A stretch of 16,169 bases of DNA, from the NCBI GenBank assembly GCA_002372465.1, contig DFGW01000122.1:1-16169 (forward strand). Reading direction: 5' to 3'. Under the pieces are notes generated by a model. That model was not told the DNA's origin, did not search any database, and was given only the letters and a program-made list of their open reading frames with translations. The DNA comes from Butyrivibrio sp. UBA3740 (GTDB lineage Bacteria > Bacillota > Clostridia > Lachnospirales > Lachnospiraceae). A program made the translations under genes and the position numbers. This document shows, piece after piece, positions 1 through 5,869 of this stretch. The stretch's first letter is position 1. Each line of letters opens with the position of its first letter.

Positions 1-19
1 CCAATTCCGACACTTCCGC
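1..19 (-). tRNA. tRNA-Leu, 5' end only (cut by window edge)
   Basis: Read on the minus strand, bases 19 to 1 give GCGGAAGTGTCGGAATTGG. This is the acceptor strand and the start of the D-arm of a class II leucine tRNA, and its first nine bases match the complete tRNA-Leu at 3281-3199. A strong promoter lies just upstream (82-54). The anticodon and 3' end are outside the window, so the isoacceptor cannot be named. A serine tRNA is less likely because of the close match to tRNA-Leu. Confidence 0.8.
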
Positions 20-53
20 GAACCGTCGTCGTATCTCTCGCGACGACTTATTT

Positions 54-82
54 ATAATAACAAAGTCATAGCCAAACGTCAA
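54..82 (-). promoter_or_regulatory. Promoter of the left-edge tRNA-Leu
   Basis: On the minus strand there is a -35 box TTGACG (82-77), a 17-base spacer and a -10 box TATTAT (59-54). The expected start of transcription is near 47, which leaves a 5' leader of about 28 bases before the mature tRNA end at 19. The -35 box overlaps the stop codon of the HAD gene (81-79). A 7-bp inverted repeat (25-31 / 41-47) would fold in that leader. Confidence 0.75.
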
Positions 83-753
83 CAAAAATTTTCAAACTTT
101 TTTTCGATTATTTCCAGAATCTCCATCGGGTCGCTTACATAGTAGTCTGAAGCCACTCCTGCGCTGTCCAGTTCTGCCTTTGTCCTGAATCCCCAGAGGC
201 ATGAAATACACCCTATACCGGTATTGACTGCCGTCTTGTAGTCCACATCGGAGTCACCTACATAAATGCAATCACTCTTTTCCACTCCCATCTCTTCCAT
301 TGCCAAAATACATTCATCCGGATAGGGCTTCCTTCGAAGCTCCTTCGTCACGCCTATAGCAACCTTAACATATTCGCCAAAATAAATCTTATTAAGTTCC
401 CTGACTGCTCCCATAGGTTTATTGGAAACAATGGCCAGTTTGTAACCCCTGTCCGAAAGCTCTTTTAACAGTTCAGGAATATGATGGTATGGGCCGGTCT
501 TGATATTGCAGTGCTCCTGGTAATAGGCCTCGTAGTCCCCAAGGATCTTCTCAAACTGAGGATGCTCCTCACCCTCCGGGATAGCCTTGTTCATCAGTAC
601 CCTGGCACCATTCCCAACAAAGTGCCTTACTTCATCCACTGACCTCAGTGGAATTCCGTACCTGTCCAGGATAACATTCACTGAATCTGTTATATCTTCT
701 ATTGTATTAAGGACTGTTCCGTCCATGTCAAATATCACTGCTTTGTATTTCAT
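79..753 (-). CDS. HAD-superfamily phosphatase (phosphoglycolate phosphatase-like)
   Basis: The 224-residue protein has the full set of haloacid-dehalogenase hydrolase motifs. Motif I is DMDGT (nucleophile D9, general acid D11), motif II is VSNKP (S110), motif III is RKPYP (K142), and motif IV is VGDSDVD (D167, D171). A helical cap of about 60-70 residues lies between motifs I and II, as in subfamily IA. It is a cytoplasmic Mg-dependent phosphatase; the closest general type is Gph, which clears 2-phosphoglycolate. Related phosphatases such as PpaX or beta-phosphoglucomutase-like proteins cannot be excluded. A GGAGG ribosome binding site (767-763) sits 9 bases before the ATG. It is transcribed away from the esterase gene and runs into the promoter of the left-edge tRNA-Leu. 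Confidence 0.88.
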   Translation of the reverse strand: MKYKAVIFDMDGTVLNTIEDITDSVNVILDRYGIPLRSVDEVRHFVGNGARVLMNKAIPEGEEHPQFEKILGDYEAYYQEHCNIKTGPYHHIPELLKELSDRGYKLAIVSNKPMGAVRELNKIYFGEYVKVAIGVTKELRRKPYPDECILAMEEMGVEKSDCIYVGDSDVDYKTAVNTGIGCISCLWGFRTKAELDSAGVASDYYVSDPMEILEIIEKKFENFC

Positions 754-837
754 TGTCTCACGCCTCCATTACATATCAGATTACCAACCTTTTCATTAGA
801 ATACAAATTTGAAATGCGTAGCAGGCAAAAAAACAAT

Positions 838-879
838 TATAATGGATATATAACACAATTTTTTCAGCCCTCAAGGAGG
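838..879 (+). promoter_or_regulatory. Probable -10 box and ribosome binding site of the esterase gene
   Basis: A perfect TATAAT (838-843) lies 40 bases before the esterase start in the 130-base divergent intergenic region. No good -35 box stands at the usual distance: TTGAAA at 809-814 is 23 bases away. The promoter may therefore be weak or activator-dependent. AAGGAGG (873-879), four bases before ATG 884, decides the start codon. Confidence 0.45.
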
Positions 880-883
880 TTCT

Positions 884-2704
884 ATGACATTCACGATAAT
901 CCTCATTCTTATTTTTATTCTTTATGTAGTTTTACTGGAGCTGTCCAAGAACATTGTACTGGGATTTATTATTGCCCTGGCTTTTTTTGTGGGCATGCTC
1001 TTCTTCAGATTTAAATTTCTTAAGCAAATTCCTGCTGCCAAAGTGCCCGAAGGTCTTATAAAGGCTCTGGCCTGGGTAGTTTTTTTACTACTCCTTGTTC
1101 TGAATTACAACTTAACAAGGCCTCCTTACAAAAGAGTTCCTGCCGTCTCCAATAAAAAGCCTGCTGTAACCGAGGTCATAAGTCTCTCTCAGGGTGACCT
1201 GACCGGAGTCTACAACGAAGACCATTCCGTGGCTGTTTATGCTGGAATTCCTTATGCTGCGCCTCCCGTAGGGAACCTCAGGTTCAGAGAGCCGCAGCTT
1301 CCCTCATCCTGGGAAGGTGTCAGAAAGTGCGACAAGTTTGCCCCCATGGCCATGCAGGAGCGCTCCACTCCCCTGATGGATTCCCTGACACAGATCGTGG
1401 GCTTCCATGACTACAAGGTCAAGCTTGGTGACGAGTACATTGAACCCATGAGCGAGGACTGTCTCTACCTCAACGTCTTTGCTCCGGGCAAAAGAGATAA
1501 CGATGCGCTTGTACCCGTTATCTTTTATATACACGGAGGTTCCCTGAAAACAGGTCAGCCCTCCTACAGCGAATACCGTGGCGAAGATCTTGCTAAAAAA
1601 GGTGTAGTTGTGGTTAACTTCGGTTACCGGTTAAACGTATTTGGCTTCTACGCCGCCGAGGATCTGAAAAAAGAATCCGTAAACGGAACCACCGGCAATT
1701 ACGGCATTCTGGACCAGATTGCTGCTCTGAACTGGGTTCGTGAAAATATCTCCGCCTTTGGTGGCGATCCGGAGCAGATTACCATAGCGGGTGAATCCGC
1801 CGGTTCATCCTGTGTCAATGCCCTGTGCGTCTCTCCCCTTTCAGATGGTCTTTTCAACTATGCTATTGCCGCTTCCAGCGCAGTTACAGCCAAAAAGCCA
1901 TACCACACCTTCCGAAGCTATGAGGAAGCCCTTGAACAGGGAGATATTGTGCGGGAGGATTTTGGAGTTTCAGATTCAAAGAGCCTTCGCTCAATTCCGG
2001 CTGAAGACCTTTTGCACACCACCAGCACGCAGACTGCCATGACCATAGATGGTTATGTTTTAAAAAAATATCCCTACCTTTCCTACCAGGCAAAAGAAAA
2101 CCATGAGAAAGCACTGCTGCATGGCTTCAATGCCAAGGAAGCAGATGTATTCTTGCTGGGCACAAAGGCCACAGCCAAAAACTATGAGGAACTCCTTACA
2201 GAAATTGCCGGAGATTACGCCACTGAGCTTGCCCAGGTGATTCCTGCCGACTCCCACAAAAGGGATCAGCACATGCTTGTCGATGCCGGCGGTTCTGCCA
2301 AAGGCGCTCTTAACACCTGCTACAGTGCTGCCTGGTTCAGCTATTCCCACCACCTTTGGAACAGTTATCTTGTAAAAGAAAAAATCCCCAGCTATGAATA
2401 TATCTTCACAAAGACCAACAAATCCCTCTCAAACTATCACGCCGGAGAACTCCCCTATGCCTACGGTAATCTATGGAGACACCCGGACATCTATGAAAAC
2501 GAAGACTTTGAGCTATCAGAGATCATGCAGAGCTACTGGGTCAATTTTGCAAAGACCGGAGACCCCAATGGACAGGGTCTCCCCACCTGGGAGGTAAGAA
2601 CCCCTACCCAGACCAAGCTTCTGGAGCTGGGATCAGACATCCACATGACAGAAGACCCTAACGAAGCAATCTATAAGGTGCTGGACAAATACCAGAACGA
2701 ATAA
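884..2704 (+). CDS. Membrane-anchored type-B carboxylesterase
   Basis: The 606-residue protein has two parts. Residues 1-80 contain three hydrophobic segments (about 4-20, 25-41, 59-75) that should anchor it in the membrane. Residues 95-600 are a carboxylesterase/lipase family domain (alpha/beta hydrolase, COesterase type). Visible hallmarks are EDCLYLNV (191-198), the oxyanion-hole motif HGG (217-219), the nucleophile elbow GESAG with S305, the acid candidate E419 in GFNAKEADVF, and the catalytic His candidate H519 in YHAGELPYAYG. It should hydrolyse carboxylic esters, for example acyl or aryl esters from plant material; the substrate cannot be read from the sequence. AAGGAGG four bases upstream supports the start. 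Most type-B esterases carry a signal peptide or are soluble, so the multi-helix N-terminus is unusual. The catalytic domain would face outward or inward depending on helix topology, which is unresolved. Confidence 0.88.
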   Translation: MTFTIILILIFILYVVLLELSKNIVLGFIIALAFFVGMLFFRFKFLKQIPAAKVPEGLIKALAWVVFLLLLVLNYNLTRPPYKRVPAVSNKKPAVTEVISLSQGDLTGVYNEDHSVAVYAGIPYAAPPVGNLRFREPQLPSSWEGVRKCDKFAPMAMQERSTPLMDSLTQIVGFHDYKVKLGDEYIEPMSEDCLYLNVFAPGKRDNDALVPVIFYIHGGSLKTGQPSYSEYRGEDLAKKGVVVVNFGYRLNVFGFYAAEDLKKESVNGTTGNYGILDQIAALNWVRENISAFGGDPEQITIAGESAGSSCVNALCVSPLSDGLFNYAIAASSAVTAKKPYHTFRSYEEALEQGDIVREDFGVSDSKSLRSIPAEDLLHTTSTQTAMTIDGYVLKKYPYLSYQAKENHEKALLHGFNAKEADVFLLGTKATAKNYEELLTEIAGDYATELAQVIPADSHKRDQHMLVDAGGSAKGALNTCYSAAWFSYSHHLWNSYLVKEKIPSYEYIFTKTNKSLSNYHAGELPYAYGNLWRHPDIYENEDFELSEIMQSYWVNFAKTGDPNGQGLPTWEVRTPTQTKLLELGSDIHMTEDPNEAIYKVLDKYQNE

Positions 2705-2714
2705 AAACAAAAAG

Positions 2715-2954
2715 CAGACTGTAGACAAAGTCAATTAGGCCAAGAGGCTACATGACTCTGGCTGTATATTGGCTTCCAGTCATGCAGTAACGGCTATTGT
2801 ACTACATGACTATCCTTGTTTTTGGGGACACTAGCCATGTAAAACCTTTCCCGGAGATGACCGGGCATTTAGGCTGCGAAAGTCCATTGAAAGATATCTG
2901 GGGGTGGCTACAATCACAACAGCGGGTAATGATAATGACTTTGTCTACAATCTG
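2715..2954. mobile_element. MITE-like element with 19-bp terminal inverted repeats
   Basis: CAGACTGTAGACAAAGTCA at 2715-2733 is matched by its reverse complement at 2936-2954 with one mismatch (18/19). The 240 bases between these ends hold no convincing gene. They contain an internal hairpin (catgact / agtcatg around 2750-2783). The arrangement, short with matched ends and no transposase, is that of a non-autonomous transposable element just after the esterase stop. The end sequence resembles, from memory, termini of IS1182-type elements in Clostridia. No target-site duplication is obvious at the boundaries. Confidence 0.6.
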
Positions 2955-2956
2955 TG

Positions 2957-2985
2957 AAACCGGTTCATTGAACCGATTCCTTTTT
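2957..2985 (+). terminator. Probable terminator downstream of the esterase/MITE
   Basis: An imperfect hairpin with core CGGTT-cattg-AACCG (2961-2975) has its stem extended outward by A-T pairs and is followed by CCTTTTT (2979-2985). It lies 250 bases past the esterase stop, beyond the MITE-like element. The insertion may therefore have separated the gene from its terminator. Confidence 0.45.
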
Positions 2986-3014
2986 ATCATGCAAAAGAAG
3001 AGACTTTAAGCAGA

Positions 3015-3155
3015 GCACTTGGCGAGGTATTTTCGAGCCTAGTGCGAACCATGCGGAAGAAAGGACTTGCGACGGAATCATGCAGTGCATGATTCCTAGT
3101 CCCCGGAGGGGAAACCCTCGCTGCGAAGCAGCAGGGTGATAGGACCTCTTTCGCA
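3015..3155. repeat. Highly structured hairpin cluster containing a copy of the tRNA-Leu 3' end
   Basis: Five helices pack into 141 bases. The first is gcact-t-ggc / gcc-t-agtgc (3015-3023 / 3037-3045). An outer stem of 9 bp (3052-3060 / 3147-3155) follows. Inside it is an exact 11-bp inverted repeat about one base (3074-3084 / 3086-3096), flanked by ggact/agtcc (3063-3067 / 3098-3102). A stem tcccc/gggga (3100-3104 / 3108-3112) competes with that flanking pair. The last is a 10-bp stem with one bulge (3114-3124 / 3128-3137). Bases 3051-3069 match 3198-3216, the 3' end of tRNA-Leu(CAG), at 18 of 19 positions in the same orientation. It may be a decayed tRNA or integration remnant, a palindromic repeat element or a structured RNA; the sequence does not decide. 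Confidence 0.5.
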
Positions 3156-3200
3156 TAATAAAAGAGACCTGGTCATTCAGACCTGGTCTCTTTTATTATG
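3154..3200 (-). terminator. Terminator of tRNA-Leu(CAG)
   Basis: Two 20-base arms (3154-3173 and 3181-3200) are complementary at 19 of 20 positions around a 7-base loop. On the minus strand the descending arm ends in GGTCTCTTTTATTATG, giving a GC core followed by a U-rich stretch. It begins directly at the mature 3' end of the tRNA. Its symmetry means it could act in both directions. Confidence 0.75.
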
Positions 3201-3281
3201 CGGAAGAAGGGACTTGAACCCTCATGTTGTTGCCAACACATGGACCTGAACCATGCGCGTCTGCCATTCCGCCACTTCCGC
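3199..3281 (-). tRNA. tRNA-Leu(CAG)
   Basis: The minus strand shows a complete class II tRNA of 83 bases. The acceptor GCGGAAG pairs with CTTCCGC, with discriminator A at 3199. The anticodon arm CATGG-TTCAGGT-CCATG carries anticodon CAG. A long variable arm (TGTTGGCAACAACA) follows, then a T-arm with loop TTCAAGT. CCA is not encoded. A consensus promoter lies upstream (3324-3296) and a strong hairpin terminator follows. The anticodon reads the CUG leucine codon. Confidence 0.95.
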
Positions 3282-3295
3282 AAGCGACATCAATT

Positions 3296-3324
3296 ATCAT
3301 ACCCATTTCAAGGGCAGATGTCAA
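3296..3324 (-). promoter_or_regulatory. Promoter of tRNA-Leu(CAG)
   Basis: On the minus strand TTGACA (3324-3319), a 17-base spacer and TATGAT (3301-3296) form a near-consensus housekeeping promoter. The predicted transcript start is near 3289, only about 8 bases before the mature tRNA 5' end. Confidence 0.85.
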
Positions 3325-3378
3325 GTTACTTCCGCGTTTTTCTCACAAAACGATGATTCACCCACAGTACCACACAAA

Positions 3379-3711
3379 TCATTTTACTGTCAGCTTATCA
3401 ATATATACGCAGAGCTTCTTCACTACACCGCTCAGGGTCTTGTACTGCAAGGAAAGATAAGCAGTCACAATCGCCATCACTGCTGCAGCTATATATGATC
3501 CGATAAAGAAATTGGTGAATGCTGAAGCCAGAAAAATGCAGGTACAAATAAGAAATCCCATCATGGGGATAAGGAGCCGTATCATCTCCTGATGGATCTC
3601 TGTAAGTTTAAGCTGAAGCATCTCCCTCTCTTCCCAAACCTCTTCCTCTGAGATAACGTCAAAATCAAGTTTCTCAAGATGCCTTATATAATCGCGAAAT
3701 CTCTTTTCCAT
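3379..3711 (-). CDS. Small membrane protein, unknown function (third gene of the mecA operon)
   Basis: I do not recognise a family. From the preferred start the protein has 110 residues. A charged N-terminus (about 1-45, rich in E, R and K and probably helical) is followed by two adjacent hydrophobic segments (about 48-66 and 70-86 in this numbering) and a short basic tail. The open frame extends to an ATG at 3771, which would overlap the preceding gene by 14 bases. The start at 3711 is preferred because GGAGGAG (3721-3715) stands just before it, whereas the upstream ATGs have no recognisable site. It is the last gene of the CIRCE-controlled operon, 46 bases after the arginase-like gene, so a role in envelope or protein stress is possible but unproven. 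Confidence 0.7.
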   Translation of the reverse strand: MEKRFRDYIRHLEKLDFDVISEEEVWEEREMLQLKLTEIHQEMIRLLIPMMGFLICTCIFLASAFTNFFIGSYIAAAVMAIVTAYLSLQYKTLSGVVKKLCVYIDKLTVK

Positions 3712-3757
3712 GGTCTCCTCCATATAGTGTTGGCGCCACTTTTCGCCTGTGGTAATT

Positions 3758-4612
3758 CTATAATAGCACATTTCTCAAAAGACTCGCATTAAATTCATCA
3801 TTTTGTAAAATAGCAGATCCCAGGTCGCAGTCCTCCTGGTCAGGAGCACACTCTCCACAGATATCCACGCCGATAAGACCGCGCCTGCCGGCTCCTTTCC
3901 AGCTCTGGGAAGAGGCGTCATCAGTGCGCATTTCTCTATCCATAAGAGCTTTCACAAACTCCAGCACCTGCTGCCTTGTGGCACTTCCCTGATCCCAGTT
4001 AGTGACAAGCTCATCCCTGGAGATCACATCCTTATCGATGGACAGATACACGGGGTAATTTGTATCAGGAAGTTCAACAAAGATTTCCCCATCAGGACGC
4101 ATCTTGGGAAACACTTCCTCAAGCTTATAAAACCTGACCCGGTTCCGGTCGGCGGCGTCCAGCTCCTCTATCAGCTTCTCATCAGCCCCGATCACATGTA
4201 CATCACGTACAAAGAGATTATTGTCCAGCACATCGCAGATCCAGCCGCCGCAGGACAGGATATCAAACATGGGACGCTGCATGTCCGGATGGTGGTCCAG
4301 AACCACCAGAGAAAACGGTTCCCGGACCAGACTAAGATACAATGCCGAAACATAATGATAATTCCCATTGTCAATGAAGTGCAGTCCATAGGGAAGTTTT
4401 CTCATCCCCCGGTCATCCTCCGAGCTATCAGGGGACTCTTGGCAGCATCCTTGTGCTATAACACCAATCAGCCGGTCCTTAGCCACATCATCGCACATAC
4501 AGTTAGTCCCGGGAATACCTTCAAGCGCAACAAAATGAGAGCCTTTATCCTGTAGATAAAAGCTCTCCTGATCATAGATTCCTGAAAAATTAAGTATCGT
4601 GGTCTTAAACAT
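3758..4612 (-). CDS. Arginase/agmatinase superfamily protein
   Basis: The 284-residue protein carries the metal-binding signature of ureohydrolases in the expected order. H86 lies in NYHY, D106/H108/D110 in DHHPD (the DxHxD motif), and D193/D195 in SIDKD. A C-terminal GVDICGE motif (248-254) is also typical. All six usual Mn ligands are therefore present, suggesting an active hydrolase of a guanidino or related amide compound. The flanking sequence is divergent, so arginase, agmatinase, formiminoglutamase or an uncharacterised branch cannot be told apart. The start codon lies 4 bases after the mecA stop with only a poor ribosome binding site, which points to translational coupling. A ureohydrolase-type enzyme next to mecA is unexpected. 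No other arginine or polyamine gene is nearby. Confidence 0.75.
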   Translation of the reverse strand: MFKTTILNFSGIYDQESFYLQDKGSHFVALEGIPGTNCMCDDVAKDRLIGVIAQGCCQESPDSSEDDRGMRKLPYGLHFIDNGNYHYVSALYLSLVREPFSLVVLDHHPDMQRPMFDILSCGGWICDVLDNNLFVRDVHVIGADEKLIEELDAADRNRVRFYKLEEVFPKMRPDGEIFVELPDTNYPVYLSIDKDVISRDELVTNWDQGSATRQQVLEFVKALMDREMRTDDASSQSWKGAGRRGLIGVDICGECAPDQEDCDLGSAILQNDEFNASLLRNVLL

Positions 4613-4616
4613 AATC

Positions 4617-5390
4617 TTACTTCGAAAGGTCAGCCAGGTGTACTATTGCATCCTCGCCGATGATGCACTGGCCGTGCTCTTCGATAAACATTGCCTCCGG
4701 GGCATTTACCGTCAGCATCTCGGAGTACTCAACTCCTGCTCTCCTCATGTCGTATATGATGCTCTCATCAGCGGACATAAGGCCTGCCATGAGATAATAT
4801 CTGTCCTCGTGCCTGTATAGTGAAGAATCAACGATTGGAAGTCTCTGGACCACTTTTGCAAATCTCTCGATCTGCTTAAGATCCGTAAACTCCATCATAT
4901 ATCTTGCATACTCGGAAAGTGGCTGATAGCTGAACTGGGTATCCTCAGGAGCATCTGAGGACTCCATGTCACGTCCGTAGATCCTGTTGATGGTATCTGT
5001 AACGTTGGTAATGACTTCATTAAGGGCAATGCCCTTCTCCTTACCTGTCTTAGCTTTGACCTCATCGACACGCTCCTGTGTCAGGGTCCTTAGTATGGTT
5101 TCAGCGGCTCCGCGGATCCTGTCCGCTGCCTTCTGAATATCATCATTGCTCATCTTTACTGCAAAAATCCGAACGCTGCCATCCATCATCATGTTCTTGC
5201 TCATCATCATGACCTCTGTCTCAGGGTCATAATCAAGCTGGGCTCCAACCTCACGGTTGAGCTGTGCAAAAAATGATGTGGTGTTCTCAGCACCATTCAC
5301 TACCGCCTCCGGCGTAAGGCCAATCTCGTGGAGTTCTGATGCCGCGATACTGCATTCTACTGTGGTTGAATTCATTTTTACTATGATCAC
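4617..5390 (-). CDS. mecA: Adaptor protein MecA (ClpC adaptor / competence-type regulator)
   Basis: The 257-residue protein begins MIIVKMNSTTVE, which matches the N-terminal domain of MecA-family adaptors. It ends with the C-terminal domain pattern SLYRHEDRYYLMAG (residues 190-203) followed by two more strands (to about 252). In Bacillus, MecA binds substrates with its N-terminal domain and ClpC with its C-terminal domain, delivering proteins such as ComK for degradation. The protein is about 40 residues longer than the Bacillus protein because of a central linker (about 80-160). A methionine-rich patch, MMM..MMM, lies at 61-69. The start is GTG at 5390, with GGGAG (5405-5401) 10 bases upstream; ATGs at 5400 and 5397 are in another frame. 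The promoter overlaps a CIRCE element, implying HrcA repression and heat-shock induction. It is first in an operon with the arginase-like and small membrane protein genes. Confidence 0.78.
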   Translation of the reverse strand: MIIVKMNSTTVECSIAASELHEIGLTPEAVVNGAENTTSFFAQLNREVGAQLDYDPETEVMMMSKNMMMDGSVRIFAVKMSNDDIQKAADRIRGAAETILRTLTQERVDEVKAKTGKEKGIALNEVITNVTDTINRIYGRDMESSDAPEDTQFSYQPLSEYARYMMEFTDLKQIERFAKVVQRLPIVDSSLYRHEDRYYLMAGLMSADESIIYDMRRAGVEYSEMLTVNAPEAMFIEEHGQCIIGEDAIVHLADLSK

Positions 5391-5446
5391 TAAGCATCAT
5401 CTCCCTTCCTTTGAAAAATAGGCATAGTTCCCATCCTTGTACTGTA

Positions 5447-5475
5447 ATTATAGTACGAAGGATTAGCACTGTCCA
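5447..5475 (-). promoter_or_regulatory. Promoter of the mecA operon
   Basis: On the minus strand TGGACA (5475-5470), a 17-base spacer and TATAAT (5452-5447) form a strong vegetative promoter. The -35 box lies inside the CIRCE element (5463-5489), so a bound repressor would block RNA polymerase. Confidence 0.82.
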
Positions 5476-5489
5476 CCCGAGAGTGCTAA
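5463..5489. promoter_or_regulatory. CIRCE operator (HrcA binding site)
   Basis: TTAGCACTG, nine bases, then GAGTGCTAA fits the CIRCE consensus TTAGCACTC-N9-GAGTGCTAA at 17 of 18 arm positions; only base 5471 differs. CIRCE is the operator of the heat-shock repressor HrcA and normally stands before groESL and hrcA-grpE-dnaK. Here it covers the -35 box of the promoter reading into mecA, and no chaperone gene is in the window. The gene to its right (5522-5860) is transcribed toward it, so mecA is the only sensible target. Confidence 0.9.
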
Positions 5490-5521
5490 AAAAACTATTA
5501 ACACTATAATAATTCTATATA

Positions 5522-5860
5522 CTATTTGCCCTCCAGGTCAGCCACTCTCACAGGCTCTCCGTTAAGAAGAATATATCCCGGAGGAAGCTTTGAAGCATCA
5601 GCCATGGATCTGTAATGGTCCTTTTCGTGCTTGTGAGGCATCGCTCCCGGCTCCTGTCCAAATCTCTTCTTGTTGAAGGTATCATAGTGTCCGGCAGGCC
5701 TGTGTTTATGAGGCATCGAAGAAGCCTCTCTCTCCCTTGTCACAGGGCTCATAGGGCTATTCCCTTGATTTCCCGGAAGATTTCTTTTCCTCTTGCGGAC
5801 ATAGCTGCTTACAAAAATGATCACCCCAACATATAAGATTAAATAAAGAAATCCTCCCAT
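5522..5860 (-). CDS. Small pilus-operon membrane protein with two MPHKH motifs
   Basis: I do not recognise a family. The 112-residue protein has an N-terminal membrane helix (about 3-20) followed by RKRKR, which predicts a cytoplasmic tail. The soluble part contains a duplicated motif, MPHKH at 49-53 and 74-78, each followed by HY a few residues later (58-59 and 82-83). That gives six histidines in about 32 residues, and there is no cysteine. The C-terminus reads PPGYILLNGEPVRVADLEGK. A strong AAGGAGG site precedes the ATG and overlaps the stop of the sortase gene, so the two are co-translated. It is the last gene of the pilus operon. Possible roles are metal binding or a sortase partner; neither is shown by the sequence. 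Confidence 0.72.
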   Translation of the reverse strand: MGGFLYLILYVGVIIFVSSYVRKRKRNLPGNQGNSPMSPVTREREASSMPHKHRPAGHYDTFNKKRFGQEPGAMPHKHEKDHYRSMADASKLPPGYILLNGEPVRVADLEGK

Positions 5861-5869
5861 ACTTCCTCC

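Noticed and set aside
2961..2975. Palindrome ggttca-t-tgaacc as a repressor operator
   Set aside because: It lies downstream of a gene and is followed by CCTTTTT, so a terminator explains it better.
2797..3009. Short frames on both strands across the MITE-like element
   Set aside because: They have no ribosome binding site and no recognisable protein features, and they cross the inverted ends and the hairpin.
3712..3771. Upstream ATG starts (3771, 3723) for the small membrane protein
   Set aside because: Neither has a ribosome binding site. GGAGGAG stands just before ATG 3711.
5489..5521. A/T-only stem plus T-run on the minus strand as terminator of the pilus operon
   Set aside because: The possible stem (TATTA/TAATA) is only A-T pairs and very short. 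No convincing terminator can be claimed between the last pilus gene and the mecA promoter.
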